From assembly GCA_030610325.1 (NCBI GenBank), contig JAUWRZ010000038.1, positions 1 to 10,865 of the forward strand: a stretch of DNA of 10,865 bases. The letters run 5' to 3'. The position numbers and the translations under genes were made by a program. Position 1 is the first letter of the stretch. The number at the start of each line of letters is the position of its first letter. This stretch comes from Sulfurimonadaceae bacterium. Lineage in GTDB: Bacteria > Campylobacterota > Campylobacteria > Campylobacterales > Sulfurimonadaceae. Positions 1 through 6,876 of this stretch are shown here, in pieces. The notes under the pieces were generated by a model that did no database searches, was not told the DNA's origin, and saw only the letters and a program-made list of their open reading frames with translations.

Positions 1-98
1 ATGTCACCTATCTTCACACTTTTCACAGCTATATTCATTAGTCGCTAAACAGTTATTTGGTAATATTGCACCACTATTTCTTCTAAAGGTACAGCCAT
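1..98 (+). promoter_or_regulatory. purH upstream region with a weak candidate promoter
   Basis: This is the non-coding leader of purH. A TGG followed by TAATAT (58-66) could be an extended -10 element, though only four of six bases match TATAAT and no convincing -35 is visible. A ribosome binding site AAAGG at 85-89 stands nine bases before the purH ATG. Bases 1-48 form a short open stretch of 15 codons ending in TAA, rich in hydrophobic residues (it reads MSPIFTLFTAIFISR). It could be the tail of a gene entering from the left or mere chance; the window edge prevents a decision. Confidence 0.35.
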
Positions 99-1634
99 AT
101 GAAAAGAGCGCTTTTAAGTGTCAGCGACAAGAGTAATATCGTAGAATTTGCCAGATCGCTGGTCGGTCACGGGTTTGAGATCGTCTCTACAGGTGGGACA
201 TATAAGATGTTACGTGATAACGGTGTCGAGGCTATCGAGATCGATGAGGTGACAAAGTTCCCTGAGATGTTTGACGGGCGTGTCAAGACACTAAACCCAT
301 ATATCCACGGGGGTATCTTACATCGTCGTGATCTTGAGAGCCATGTCGAGACCGCAAAAGCGCACCATATCGTCGGTATCGACCTGGTCTGTGTCAACCT
401 CTATCCGTTCAAGGCTACGATCGATCGTACTGATGATCTTGATGAGATCATCGAGAACATCGATATCGGTGGTCCGGCGATGGTCCGCTCCGCTGCAAAG
501 AACTTCAATGATGTGATGATCGTGACAGATCCAAGTGTTTACTCAGTGATCCTTGACGCACTGGAGCAGGGCAGTACGACTGTCGAGTTCCGTCGTGACC
601 TGATGATCAAGGCTTATGAGCATACGGCAGCTTATGACAGCATGATCGCCAACTACATGAACAGTCGTTTCAATGAGGGCTTTGGTGAGAAGCAGTTCAT
701 CGTCGGCTCCAAAGTGATGGCTACACGTTATGGTGAGAACCCGCATCAACAAGGTGCACTTTATGAGTTTGATGAGCACTTCAGCAAGAACTTCACTACA
801 CTCAAGGGTGAGGCAAGTTTCAACAACCTTAACGATATGAGCGGTGCGGTCAAGATCGCATCCGGTTTTGGTGATGAGAACGCTATCTGTATCTCAAAGC
901 ATGGTAATCCTTGTGGTTTTGCTATTCGTGAGAACCTCTTTGATGCTTATGTCGAAGCGTTGAAGTGTGATCCGGTATCAGCCTTTGGTGGTGTTGTAGC
1001 GGTCAATGGAGTAGTGGACAGAGCGCTGGCAGAGAAGATGAACGAGATCTTCCTCGAAGTGGTCATCGCCGGAAGCATAACCAAAGAGGCACAAGAGGTG
1101 TTTGCCGCGAAGAAACGTATCAAGCTGTTTGAGTTTGGTGCAGATAAGCTTATCACCGCTGATGATAAGAAAGACTTCAAACATATCAATGGCGGGTTCG
1201 TCTATCAAGACGCAGATAAAGTCGGCGATGATGAGGTCAAAGATGCGAAGCTGGTCACTAAGCGTGAAGCTACGTCTCAGGAGCTCAAAGATGCTGAGAT
1301 CGCTTACAAGGTCGCCAGTCTGACAAAATCAAACTGTGTAGTCTATGTCAAAGACTCTGCGATGGTAGCGGTAGGTATGGGAATGACTTCTCGTGTCGAT
1401 GCTGCACGCTGTGCCTTGAGAAAAGCTTCTGAGATGGGTCTGGATGTCACTGGTTCCGCACTTGCTTCTGAAGCGTTCTTCCCATTTAGAGACTCTATTG
1501 ACGCTGCTGCTGAGGCAGGTGTCAAGACCGTCATCGAACCGGGCGGTTCTATCCGTGATGATGAGGTCATCGCTGCTGCGGATGAGCATGGCATGGCACT
1601 CTACTTCTCAGAGGTCCGTCACTTCTTACACTAA
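99..1634 (+). CDS. purH: Bifunctional AICAR formyltransferase / IMP cyclohydrolase
   Basis: Cytoplasmic enzyme for the last two steps of de novo purine synthesis: it formylates AICAR with 10-formyl-tetrahydrofolate to FAICAR and closes the ring to give IMP. At 511 residues it is of normal family length. The N-terminal cyclohydrolase (MGS-like) domain, about 1-195, shows STGGT (30-34), [13 protein letters not shown] (60-72) and the [13 protein letters not shown] block (123-135). The C-terminal transformylase domain shows RYGENPHQ (210-217), KHGNPCG (267-273, holding the Lys267-His268 catalytic pair), DPVSAFGG (291-298) and the ending FSEVRHFLH. The usual KHANPCG is KHGNPCG here, a mild variation outside the catalytic pair. 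The start is supported by AAAGG nine bases upstream. It stands alone, followed by a convergent gene. Identification is secure from these motifs. Confidence 0.98.
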   Translation: MKRALLSVSDKSNIVEFARSLVGHGFEIVSTGGTYKMLRDNGVEAIEIDEVTKFPEMFDGRVKTLNPYIHGGILHRRDLESHVETAKAHHIVGIDLVCVNLYPFKATIDRTDDLDEIIENIDIGGPAMVRSAAKNFNDVMIVTDPSVYSVILDALEQGSTTVEFRRDLMIKAYEHTAAYDSMIANYMNSRFNEGFGEKQFIVGSKVMATRYGENPHQQGALYEFDEHFSKNFTTLKGEASFNNLNDMSGAVKIASGFGDENAICISKHGNPCGFAIRENLFDAYVEALKCDPVSAFGGVVAVNGVVDRALAEKMNEIFLEVVIAGSITKEAQEVFAAKKRIKLFEFGADKLITADDKKDFKHINGGFVYQDADKVGDDEVKDAKLVTKREATSQELKDAEIAYKVASLTKSNCVVYVKDSAMVAVGMGMTSRVDAARCALRKASEMGLDVTGSALASEAFFPFRDSIDAAAEAGVKTVIEPGGSIRDDEVIAAADEHGMALYFSEVRHFLH

Positions 1635-1643
1635 GATATCGTC

Positions 1644-1669
1644 AGGGCCAATGGCCCTACGCCTCTTTC
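1644..1669 (+). terminator. Weak hairpin terminator between purH and the convergent regulator gene
   Basis: AGGGCC (1644-1649) pairs perfectly with GGCCCT (1653-1658) around a three-base AAT loop, ten bases after the purH stop. The downstream run is T-rich but broken by C (CTCTTTCT, 1663-1670). The stem is GC-rich and would also form in transcripts from the other strand, where no T-tract follows. It probably ends purH transcription inefficiently. The hairpin overlaps a TAG at 1657-1659 that would have been the natural stop of the convergent gene if its internal TGA were sense. Confidence 0.4.
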
Positions 1670-1701
1670 TCCATGATATTACCGTTGATGACTACCATGT
1701 T

Positions 1702-2931
1702 TCATCCATTCTCTTTTGCTATATAGAGTCCTTCATCGGCTACCTTCAGCATAGTATCAATATCTTTACCGAGCCCATAGCATACACCGATCGAGGTCGT
1801 ATAGTCGATGGTCTGTTTACCGATATCTAGCCGGTTCTCCTCAAATCTTTTCCGTACTTTTTCCATTATCCTCTCACACGCTCTGATGGTGATATCCTCA
1901 AGCAGTACACAGAACTCCTCACCGCCAAAACGTGCTATGATATCTGATGTGCGAAAGCTTTTATGTAAGATATCCGAGATATCCCTGATCGCCAGGTCAC
2001 CGATATCATGACCATGGGTATCGTTGATCTTTTTAAAGTGATCTATGTCGAACATAGCGATGGCGAACTCGCCTTTACGTCGTTTGATCTTCTTAAAGAT
2101 CGGCTTGGATGTCTCAAAAAAGAAGCGGCGGTTATAGGCGCCAGTCAGAAAATCACGGTTGGCTTTCTCTTTGCTCTCTGCGATGATATCAAGAAGGTTG
2201 AGTTTCTCAGAGATCCGTGCCGAAAGTTCCTCGGCCATAAAAGGTTTGACGATGTAGTCGTTTGCACCATGTTTTAAGAAACTGGCGATGGTGCTGTGGT
2301 CACTGTTGGAGCTGATGGTGATGATCATCATCTGATCCTTACGATAGCGTTCACGCAGTCTTAAAGTGAAATCAAGACCGTTCATCTTTGGCATCTCATA
2401 ATCTGTCAGGACTAAGGATATCTTATTGTCATGGATGATGTCGAGTGCTTTAAGTGGGTCTTCGGCTGTAAAGATAGTCAGACGCATCGGTCTAAGAAGC
2501 TCCTGAAGCTGCATCCTGATGGTAGCTGAATCATCGACAATAAGGATATTGGTATGATGATTGTTTAAAAGACGTTTGACCTGTTCAGCAACGTAACGGA
2601 TGTTATCCATATCATTTTTTGAGACAAACTCAAAGATCTTCTTCCCGACAAGAATATCGCGATTACTCTCATCAATAGTCCCGGTCAATACGATGACGGG
2701 GATACCGATCGATGCGATGACATCGATCGCTTCACCGTTTTGCGCATCAGGGAGATCGACATCGACAACAGCTACGGAGCAGTCATTATGATCGAGGGCA
2801 TACTCGACCTCTTTGTAGGAGAGTGCCTTGACGATATTTATTTTTTTGGTCTGTTTTAACAGTTCTGACTCAAGGGAGGAGAGGATAAGGGGGCTGTCAT
2901 CGACGATCAATACCGTTGGATAGGTTTCCAT
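1702..2931 (-). CDS. PleD-type response regulator: two receivers and a GGDEF diguanylate cyclase domain
   Basis: Predicted cytoplasmic enzyme joining two GTP into cyclic di-GMP under control of phosphorylation by an unknown histidine kinase; 409 residues, no membrane segment. Receiver 1 (about 6-122) has D11/D12, phospho-acceptor D57 (before LPD), T83 and K105. Receiver 2 (about 128-245) has D133/D134, D177 (TDYEMPKMNG), S207 and K229-P230, so both look able to be phosphorylated. The GGDEF domain (about 256-409) has DFLTGAYNRR (260-269), FDIDHFKKINDTHGH (294-308), the signature GGEEF (336-340) and an inhibitory I-site RxxD (R327-D330). AAGGA (2941-2945) sits nine bases before the ATG. The protein ends ADEGLYIAKENG at a TGA where the family nearly always continues with Arg-Asn; the same frame runs on as NMVVINGNIMEKEA to TAG at 1657-1659, so about 15 residues seem lost. 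No kinase gene is adjacent. Confidence 0.93.
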   Translation of the reverse strand: METYPTVLIVDDSPLILSSLESELLKQTKKINIVKALSYKEVEYALDHNDCSVAVVDVDLPDAQNGEAIDVIASIGIPVIVLTGTIDESNRDILVGKKIFEFVSKNDMDNIRYVAEQVKRLLNNHHTNILIVDDSATIRMQLQELLRPMRLTIFTAEDPLKALDIIHDNKISLVLTDYEMPKMNGLDFTLRLRERYRKDQMMIITISSNSDHSTIASFLKHGANDYIVKPFMAEELSARISEKLNLLDIIAESKEKANRDFLTGAYNRRFFFETSKPIFKKIKRRKGEFAIAMFDIDHFKKINDTHGHDIGDLAIRDISDILHKSFRTSDIIARFGGEEFCVLLEDITIRACERIMEKVRKRFEENRLDIGKQTIDYTTSIGVCYGLGKDIDTMLKVADEGLYIAKENG

Positions 2932-2940
2932 ATGATCATA

Positions 2941-2966
2941 TCCTTATGAGCAAATATGATATTATA
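2941..2966 (-). promoter_or_regulatory. Putative -10 box and ribosome binding site of the GGDEF regulator gene
   Basis: On the minus strand a perfect TATAAT lies at 2961-2966, about 30 bases before the ATG, with AAGGA at 2941-2945. No good -35 is visible. The DNA behind it (2967-2996) is very A+T-rich, as is usual for Campylobacterota sigma-70 promoters, which rely little on a -35. A second TATAAT reads on the plus strand at 2969-2974, but the plus-strand operon has a much better promoter nearer its start. Confidence 0.5.
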
Positions 2967-3028
2967 ACTATAATAGTTTACTAATATTATTTAATGGTAG
3001 GTGAACTCTCTTTAAACCCTCTTCATTG

Positions 3029-3057
3029 AACATATATATGTTACATTATGTTACATT
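3029..3057. repeat. 14-bp palindrome joined to a perfect 10-bp tandem repeat
   Basis: AACATATATATGTT (3029-3042) is a perfect palindrome. It runs into two abutting identical copies of ATGTTACATT (3038-3047 and 3048-3057). A ten-base period places both copies on the same DNA face, which suits tandem binding of a dimeric regulator such as an OmpR/PhoB-type protein; that reading is inference. The element lies in the divergent region between the GGDEF gene and cbpA, about 100 bases upstream of the cbpA promoter and about 65 bases upstream of the GGDEF-gene -10. Confidence 0.55.
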
Positions 3058-3137
3058 CTCCTCCTCATTTGCCATTTTTTCGTGATGCCATAGTAGGAGG
3101 TCATGAGATAAGACTCAACCCAGGATGGATGGCCATA

Positions 3138-3158
3138 CTTGATTGACTTCCACTCAAC
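3138..3158. promoter_or_regulatory. HAIR-like operator for HspR
   Basis: CTTGATT (3138-3144), seven bases, then ACTCAAC (3152-3158). This matches the HAIR consensus known for HspR, CTTGAGT-N7-ACTCAAG, at 12 of 14 positions with the exact spacing. It covers the -35 of the promoter that drives cbpA and hspR, so bound repressor would block RNA polymerase. A further lone half-site ACTCAAC lies at 3113-3119, 39 bases upstream of its counterpart. The hspR gene itself is the second gene downstream, which makes negative autoregulation likely. Confidence 0.8.
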
Positions 3159-3172
3159 TGTTGTGCTACAAT
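3143..3172 (+). promoter_or_regulatory. Sigma-70-type promoter of the cbpA-hspR operon
   Basis: TTGACT (3143-3148), an 18-base spacer and TACAAT (3167-3172), the latter preceded by TGC to make an extended -10. Each hexamer differs from consensus at one base, so this is the strongest sigma-70 match in the window. Transcription would start near 3179, leaving about 20 bases of leader before the ATG at 3201. The HspR operator overlaps the -35. Confidence 0.72.
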
Positions 3173-3200
3173 CTCTATAAACTTTTTTAGGGCAGGGATA

Positions 3201-4094
3201 ATGAGTAAAAGTCTATATGAGACGTTGGGTGTCAGTTCCGGGACAAGTGATGCAGAGATAAAAAAAGCTTATCGTAAGTTGGCACGGCAGTATCATCCTG
3301 ATGTGAACAAAGATCCTGGAGCCGAAGATAAGTTCAAAGAGATCAATGCAGCTTATGAGGTCCTAAGCGACAAAGAGAAGCGCGCTAAATACGATCAGTT
3401 CGGTGATGATATGTTTGGCGGTCAGAACTTTCACGACTTTGCACGTGGTCAGGGTGGAGGAGTGGACCTTGATGACATCCTTCGCAACATCATTGGTGGT
3501 GGAGGCGGCGGAGGCGCTGGCTTCGGTGGTGGAGGCTTTGGCGGAGGCGGAGGTGGTTTCGGTGGCTTTAACCAGCAGCGTCAGCAACCAGTCAACCTTG
3601 ATGTCGAAGCGAATGTCACCGTACCGTTCAATGTAGCAGTCCTTGGTGGAAAACACTCTGTCTCCATGCAGGGTGAGAACTTTGATATTAAGATCCCTGC
3701 AGGTATTAAAAACGGTGAGAAGATGCGTGTACGGGGTAAGGGTAATGCAGGCCATGGACAAAAAGGCGATCTTTATCTGAACATCCATATCGCTGCAAAC
3801 ACTGATTATGAGCGTGAAGGTGATGATCTGGTCCGGGTCTTTGACGTCCCTTTGCATGCTGCACTTTTCAGTGGAAGAGTCCCTGTTCAGACACTGGAGA
3901 AAGAGATCACGCTCAAGGTCCCTCAAAACACAAAGAGCGGTCAGCGCTTTCGGGTCAAGGAGATGGGCGTCATCAATCGCAAGAGTAAAAAGCGTGGCGA
4001 TCTCTACTTAAAAGCAAACATAGTGCTTCCACCTCTTGATGGTCTTGATGAAGAGCTTGTGGAGTTGATGCGAGAGAAACTACCGCAGGAGTAA
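3201..4094 (+). CDS. cbpA: DnaJ-family co-chaperone CbpA
   Basis: Cytoplasmic J-domain protein that stimulates DnaK ATPase and helps refold or hold clients during heat stress. The J domain (about 4-69) carries the essential HPD at 32-34. A G/F-rich linker follows (about 72-123, with an almost pure Gly/Phe run at 99-123), then two substrate-binding beta domains (about 130-205 and 206-280) and a short C-terminal helix. The CxxCxGxG zinc finger of true DnaJ is absent, and 297 residues fits the CbpA class. AGGG at 3189-3192 lies eight bases before the ATG. hspR follows after a four-base gap, a pairing known from Helicobacter and Campylobacter, and the upstream HAIR box indicates heat-shock control. 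DnaJ would be the alternative name, but the missing zinc finger argues against it. Confidence 0.95.
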   Translation: MSKSLYETLGVSSGTSDAEIKKAYRKLARQYHPDVNKDPGAEDKFKEINAAYEVLSDKEKRAKYDQFGDDMFGGQNFHDFARGQGGGVDLDDILRNIIGGGGGGGAGFGGGGFGGGGGGFGGFNQQRQQPVNLDVEANVTVPFNVAVLGGKHSVSMQGENFDIKIPAGIKNGEKMRVRGKGNAGHGQKGDLYLNIHIAANTDYEREGDDLVRVFDVPLHAALFSGRVPVQTLEKEITLKVPQNTKSGQRFRVKEMGVINRKSKKRGDLYLKANIVLPPLDGLDEELVELMREKLPQE

Positions 4095-4098
4095 GAGC

Positions 4099-4482
4099 AT
4101 GATGCACCATTATGATGAACCGGTCTACCTTATCAGCATAGTCGCCAAGATCTTGGAGATCCATCCCCAGACACTTCGGCAGTATGAGCGTGAGAACCTG
4201 ATCACCCCTTCACGATCAGATGGGCGTATACGCCTCTACTCACAGCGAGATATCGATAAGATAAAGATGATCTTACGACTCACCCGTGAACTGGGTGTGA
4301 ACCTTGCCGGTGTGGATATCGTTTTGCGTCTGAAAGAGCAGATAGAGTTGATGGAGCAGGAGATCGCAGAGTTACGTCATGAGGTGGCAGTGGCCAAGAA
4401 CATGACGACTGTCCCACCGGAGAAGTCGATGATCACTACACGAAGTATCTATGAGATGATCATCTTTGATGAGAAGGGGTGA
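4099..4482 (+). CDS. hspR: HspR, MerR-family heat-shock repressor
   Basis: DNA-binding repressor of chaperone genes, 127 residues. The winged helix-turn-helix (about 9-50) includes the HspR-typical HPQTLRQYERENLI (22-35) and GRIRLYS (42-48). LTRELGVNLAGVDIVLRL (61-78) follows, then a charged coiled coil (about 76-100) suited to dimer formation. AGGAG (4087-4091), inside the last codons of cbpA, stands seven bases before the first ATG; a second in-frame ATG follows at once, so the exact start could be one codon later. It is co-transcribed with cbpA and most likely represses its own operon through the HAIR box at 3138-3158. Only nine bases separate its stop from that of the convergent murA, leaving no room for a terminator between them. 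Confidence 0.95.
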   Translation: MMHHYDEPVYLISIVAKILEIHPQTLRQYERENLITPSRSDGRIRLYSQRDIDKIKMILRLTRELGVNLAGVDIVLRLKEQIELMEQEIAELRHEVAVAKNMTTVPPEKSMITTRSIYEMIIFDEKG

Positions 4483-4491
4483 TATAAGACT

Positions 4492-5754
4492 TTACTCTTT
4501 AAGTCGCTCTATCTTTGCGCCCAGACTTTTAAGCTTGACTTCGAGCTGCTCGTAACCCCGGTCGAGGTGATAGATACGATGGACATCTGTCTCACCGTCT
4601 GCACACATAGCCGCAAGGACGAGTGCGCTTGAAGCTCTCAGGTCTGTTGCCATCACATCGGCGCCATATAGCTTGCTCGGTCCGGTGATGTTAGCGTGGT
4701 TTCCGCTCAGTTTTATGTCGGCACCGAGCCGCTGTAGTTCACTGACATGCATAAAGCGGTTCTCAAACAGTCTCTCCTCTATCGTACTGGTCCCGACTGC
4801 CTGCGTCGCAAGTGCCATGAACTGTGCTTGCATGTCTGTCGGGAAGGCAGGGTACTCTTGTGTGATGATAGAGACAGGCTTGATGGATTTTGCAGGATAG
4901 AGCGTGATACTGTTTCGTGTGATATCGAAGGTGAACCCCATCTCTGTGAGTTTCTCGATCACCGCTTGAAGATGGTCATGACGGACCTTTTTCAGTGTGA
5001 TCTCTGAACCGGTGATCGCACCGGCGCAGAGATAGGTCCCGGCTTCTATGCGGTCAGGGATGACATCAAAGGGCTGGATGTCGATAAGACGTCTGTCTGT
5101 ACCATAGATAGTCAGCTCAGCCGTACCTATACCGTCTATCGCGATGCCGCTGCTGCGAAGTACTTCACAGAGTTGGGCGACTTCTGGTTCACGTGCGGCA
5201 TTGGTGATAGTCGTCTTTCCTCTGGCGAGAGCAGCTGCCATGATGATATTGGCTGTTCCGGTCACAGTGATCTTATCAAAGATGATGTGTGCACCGCGGA
5301 GCCCTTTCTTTGCGACAGCCCGGACGTAACCTCCGTGGATAGAGATCTCAGCGCCCATCTTCTCCAGTGCTTTGAGGTGCAAGTCGATGGGACGCTGACC
5401 GATAGCACACCCTCCCGGGAGTGAGACCTCACAGTGTCCAAAACGTGCGAGAAGTGGTCCGAGTACCAGTATGGAAGCACGCATGGTCTTGACGATGCTA
5501 TAGGTCGCTTTTGTATCGTTGAGAGTGGTGGTGTCAATAGTCACTTTATGCTTACCGAGTGTATAGGTCGCACCAAGGTTCCCAAGTAATTTCAGTAGTG
5601 TCCTGATATCTACGACTTCGGGCATATTGCCTATGTTCACACTGTTCTTAGCCAGGATCGTCATCGCGATCAGCGGCAGGGCTGCATTTTTGGCACCGGT
5701 GATATCGACACTGCCTTCAATAGTCGTAGGTCCCTTGATCTTCAAATAATCCAT
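4492..5754 (-). CDS. murA: UDP-N-acetylglucosamine 1-carboxyvinyltransferase (MurA)
   Basis: Cytoplasmic enzyme of the first committed step of peptidoglycan synthesis, transferring enolpyruvate from PEP to UDP-GlcNAc; the target of fosfomycin. Its 420 residues fit the family. AKNAALP (21-27) contains the K22-N23 pair and R92 lies in KTMRAS. The mobile loop [15 protein letters not shown] (112-126) carries catalytic C116, equivalent to C115 of E. coli. The general-base region PTDMQAQ has D307, and DRGYE has R399. With Cys rather than Asp in the loop, the fosfomycin-reactive residue is present. The start is preceded by a modest GAAGAG five bases upstream. It is a single-gene unit, divergent from the gene at 5913 and convergent with hspR. 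Confidence 0.98.
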   Translation of the reverse strand: MDYLKIKGPTTIEGSVDITGAKNAALPLIAMTILAKNSVNIGNMPEVVDIRTLLKLLGNLGATYTLGKHKVTIDTTTLNDTKATYSIVKTMRASILVLGPLLARFGHCEVSLPGGCAIGQRPIDLHLKALEKMGAEISIHGGYVRAVAKKGLRGAHIIFDKITVTGTANIIMAAALARGKTTITNAAREPEVAQLCEVLRSSGIAIDGIGTAELTIYGTDRRLIDIQPFDVIPDRIEAGTYLCAGAITGSEITLKKVRHDHLQAVIEKLTEMGFTFDITRNSITLYPAKSIKPVSIITQEYPAFPTDMQAQFMALATQAVGTSTIEERLFENRFMHVSELQRLGADIKLSGNHANITGPSKLYGADVMATDLRASSALVLAAMCADGETDVHRIYHLDRGYEQLEVKLKSLGAKIERLKE

Positions 5755-5780
5755 AGTTGCTCTTCATAAAAAATTGCGTG

Positions 5781-5786
5781 ATTATA
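5781..5786 (-). promoter_or_regulatory. -10 box of the murA promoter
   Basis: A perfect TATAAT on the minus strand (CCCTATAATCAC), about 27 bases upstream of the murA ATG. No -35 hexamer is evident at 16 to 18 bases. It lies only 22 bases from the plus-strand -10 at 5808-5813, so the two polymerases would compete for overlapping DNA. Confidence 0.55.
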
Positions 5787-5804
5787 GGGTAAACAACGTT
5801 AAAC

Positions 5805-5813
5805 TGCTATAAT
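5805..5813 (+). promoter_or_regulatory. Extended -10 promoter of the five-gene rsmD operon
   Basis: TGC followed by perfect TATAAT (5808-5813) on the plus strand, with no clear -35, as is common in this phylum. Transcription from about 5820 gives a leader of roughly 93 bases before the GTG start at 5913. Confidence 0.6.
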
Positions 5814-5912
5814 ACTTAATCATTAGAGTCGGACCAGAACATAGCCAATCTATAGACTTGATGTCAAGGAGGGTGTTGCTGGATCTGTCTTAGGTCTCGA
5901 GGAGGGATAAGG

Positions 5913-6347
5913 GTGAGCTCAGCACTTGATCGGCTAAAGGACCTTACATCAAAGATCACCAGTTATGAACTGGCACGTAAAGAGAACAGTAAACAGCTTA
6001 GAAAGCTTTTTATTCGCTTACATATTGACGAAAAGGTCGCTGATTTTGACGATATCTTTGATTATAAAGCGATCAACCTTTCCGGTTTCTCGTTAAATGC
6101 CGAAGAGCTTGGTGCCGTCAGAGAGGGAAAGTATGCGCAGATCATCGCGATCAGTTATGATAAGGATGCTGTCGTAAAGAACAAAAATGTCTCACTTGCC
6201 TATTTTGGCCGTGCAGAGAAGGTCGAAGCGGAGTTGCGTGAGGAGATCGTCCGGTTTATTCTCTGCTGGCGTTTCGAGAAGAGTTTTCGGACACTTGAAC
6301 ATTACCATACCATGATAAGGTCACTTAAGTCGACAGGCGATGCGTAA
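5913..6347 (+). CDS. Unrecognised small soluble protein, first gene of the rsmD operon
   Basis: I do not recognise a family. The 144-residue product is highly charged, with no signal peptide or membrane segment, so it is probably cytoplasmic. Residues 1-45 look helical and basic. A middle part (about 55-100) looks beta-rich, with YAQIIAISYDKDA (74-86) and VSLAYFGRAEK (93-103). A helical C-terminal part (104-140) includes EEIVRFILCWRFEKSF (110-125). The start is GTG, chosen because a strong GAGGAGGG (5899-5906) stands six bases before it. The last eight bases overlap the next gene, which implies translational coupling. The role is unknown; context with a membrane protein, an exonuclease and rsmD does not point to one pathway. 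Confidence 0.85.
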   Translation: MSSALDRLKDLTSKITSYELARKENSKQLRKLFIRLHIDEKVADFDDIFDYKAINLSGFSLNAEELGAVREGKYAQIIAISYDKDAVVKNKNVSLAYFGRAEKVEAELREEIVRFILCWRFEKSFRTLEHYHTMIRSLKSTGDA

Positions 6348-6876
6348 GTTTTGGCTGGGCCTCTGGACTTATTGGGCAGTGTGGCTGACACTGTTCAGTG
6401 TCAGTGCCGGGCTCTTCTTAGCTGCTATGATCACATTCTCTCTCTATCTTCTCAAGGGGGCACCTTCACTGGAGCCTGAAGTGGTGAGTGCCCTGCAGGA
6501 GATAACTCTCTTCTGGTTTGGTCTGACCTGGAGCATCACCCTGCTGATAGCGCTGTTTTTAGTAGTAAGACGGCTCTTCTACCGATGTATAGACCATCGA
6601 CAGTTGACTCTGCCGGAGTGCTCCGGTAGCGGATCTATCAAAAAAGCTGATCTTGGAGATATCATCAAGCTTTGGCGAAAGTGGTTGATGGCCATCATCT
6701 GGGCAACGGCGGCGCAGGCGATCATAATAATAGTCTTGCGCTATCTCTTTGGTATGGCAGATCTGCTTTCATGGTTCTCCGTCTACTGGTTATATCTTTT
6801 TGTCCTGATCGCCGGTCTCATCACACTTCCTCTGATGCAAGCCCGCTGTAAGCTTGTAAAGGTCGCAGCGTGCTGA
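6340..6876 (+). CDS. Unrecognised four-helix inner-membrane protein
   Basis: No family recognised. The 178-residue product has four clear hydrophobic segments at about 12-38, 54-76, 116-137 and 143-165. The loop between helices 2 and 3 (about 77-115) is polar and basic (RRLFYRCIDHRQL and later KLWRKW), suggesting a cytoplasmic loop with both ends inside. No cleavable signal peptide, enzyme motif or metal-ligand cluster is visible. The ATG overlaps the end of the preceding gene by eight bases and the ribosome binding site is poor, so translation probably depends on coupling. Its own end overlaps the exonuclease gene by seven bases. Such tight packing suggests co-expression, not necessarily shared function. 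Confidence 0.85.
   Translation: MRKFWLGLWTYWAVWLTLFSVSAGLFLAAMITFSLYLLKGAPSLEPEVVSALQEITLFWFGLTWSITLLIALFLVVRRLFYRCIDHRQLTLPECSGSGSIKKADLGDIIKLWRKWLMAIIWATAAQAIIIIVLRYLFGMADLLSWFSVYWLYLFVLIAGLITLPLMQARCKLVKVAAC

Noticed and set aside
1444..1830. 128-codon plus-strand frame across the end of purH and the convergent gene
   Set aside because: It overlaps two well-supported genes in other frames and its translation is not protein-like in pattern.
2969..2974. TATAAT on the plus strand as a promoter for cbpA
   Set aside because: It is over 200 bases from the gene and lies within A+T-rich DNA that serves the opposite strand; a near-consensus promoter exists at 3143-3172.
3363..3926. Open frame of 187 codons on the minus strand inside cbpA
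   Set aside because: It is the antisense of a clear CbpA gene; the long openness comes from the GC-rich Gly codons, and its Ser/Ala/Thr-rich translation resembles no family.
5855..5870. CTTGATGTCAAG near the rsmD-operon leader as a second HspR site
   Set aside because: The arms are separated by two bases rather than seven plus the outer half-site bases, so it does not fit the HAIR layout.
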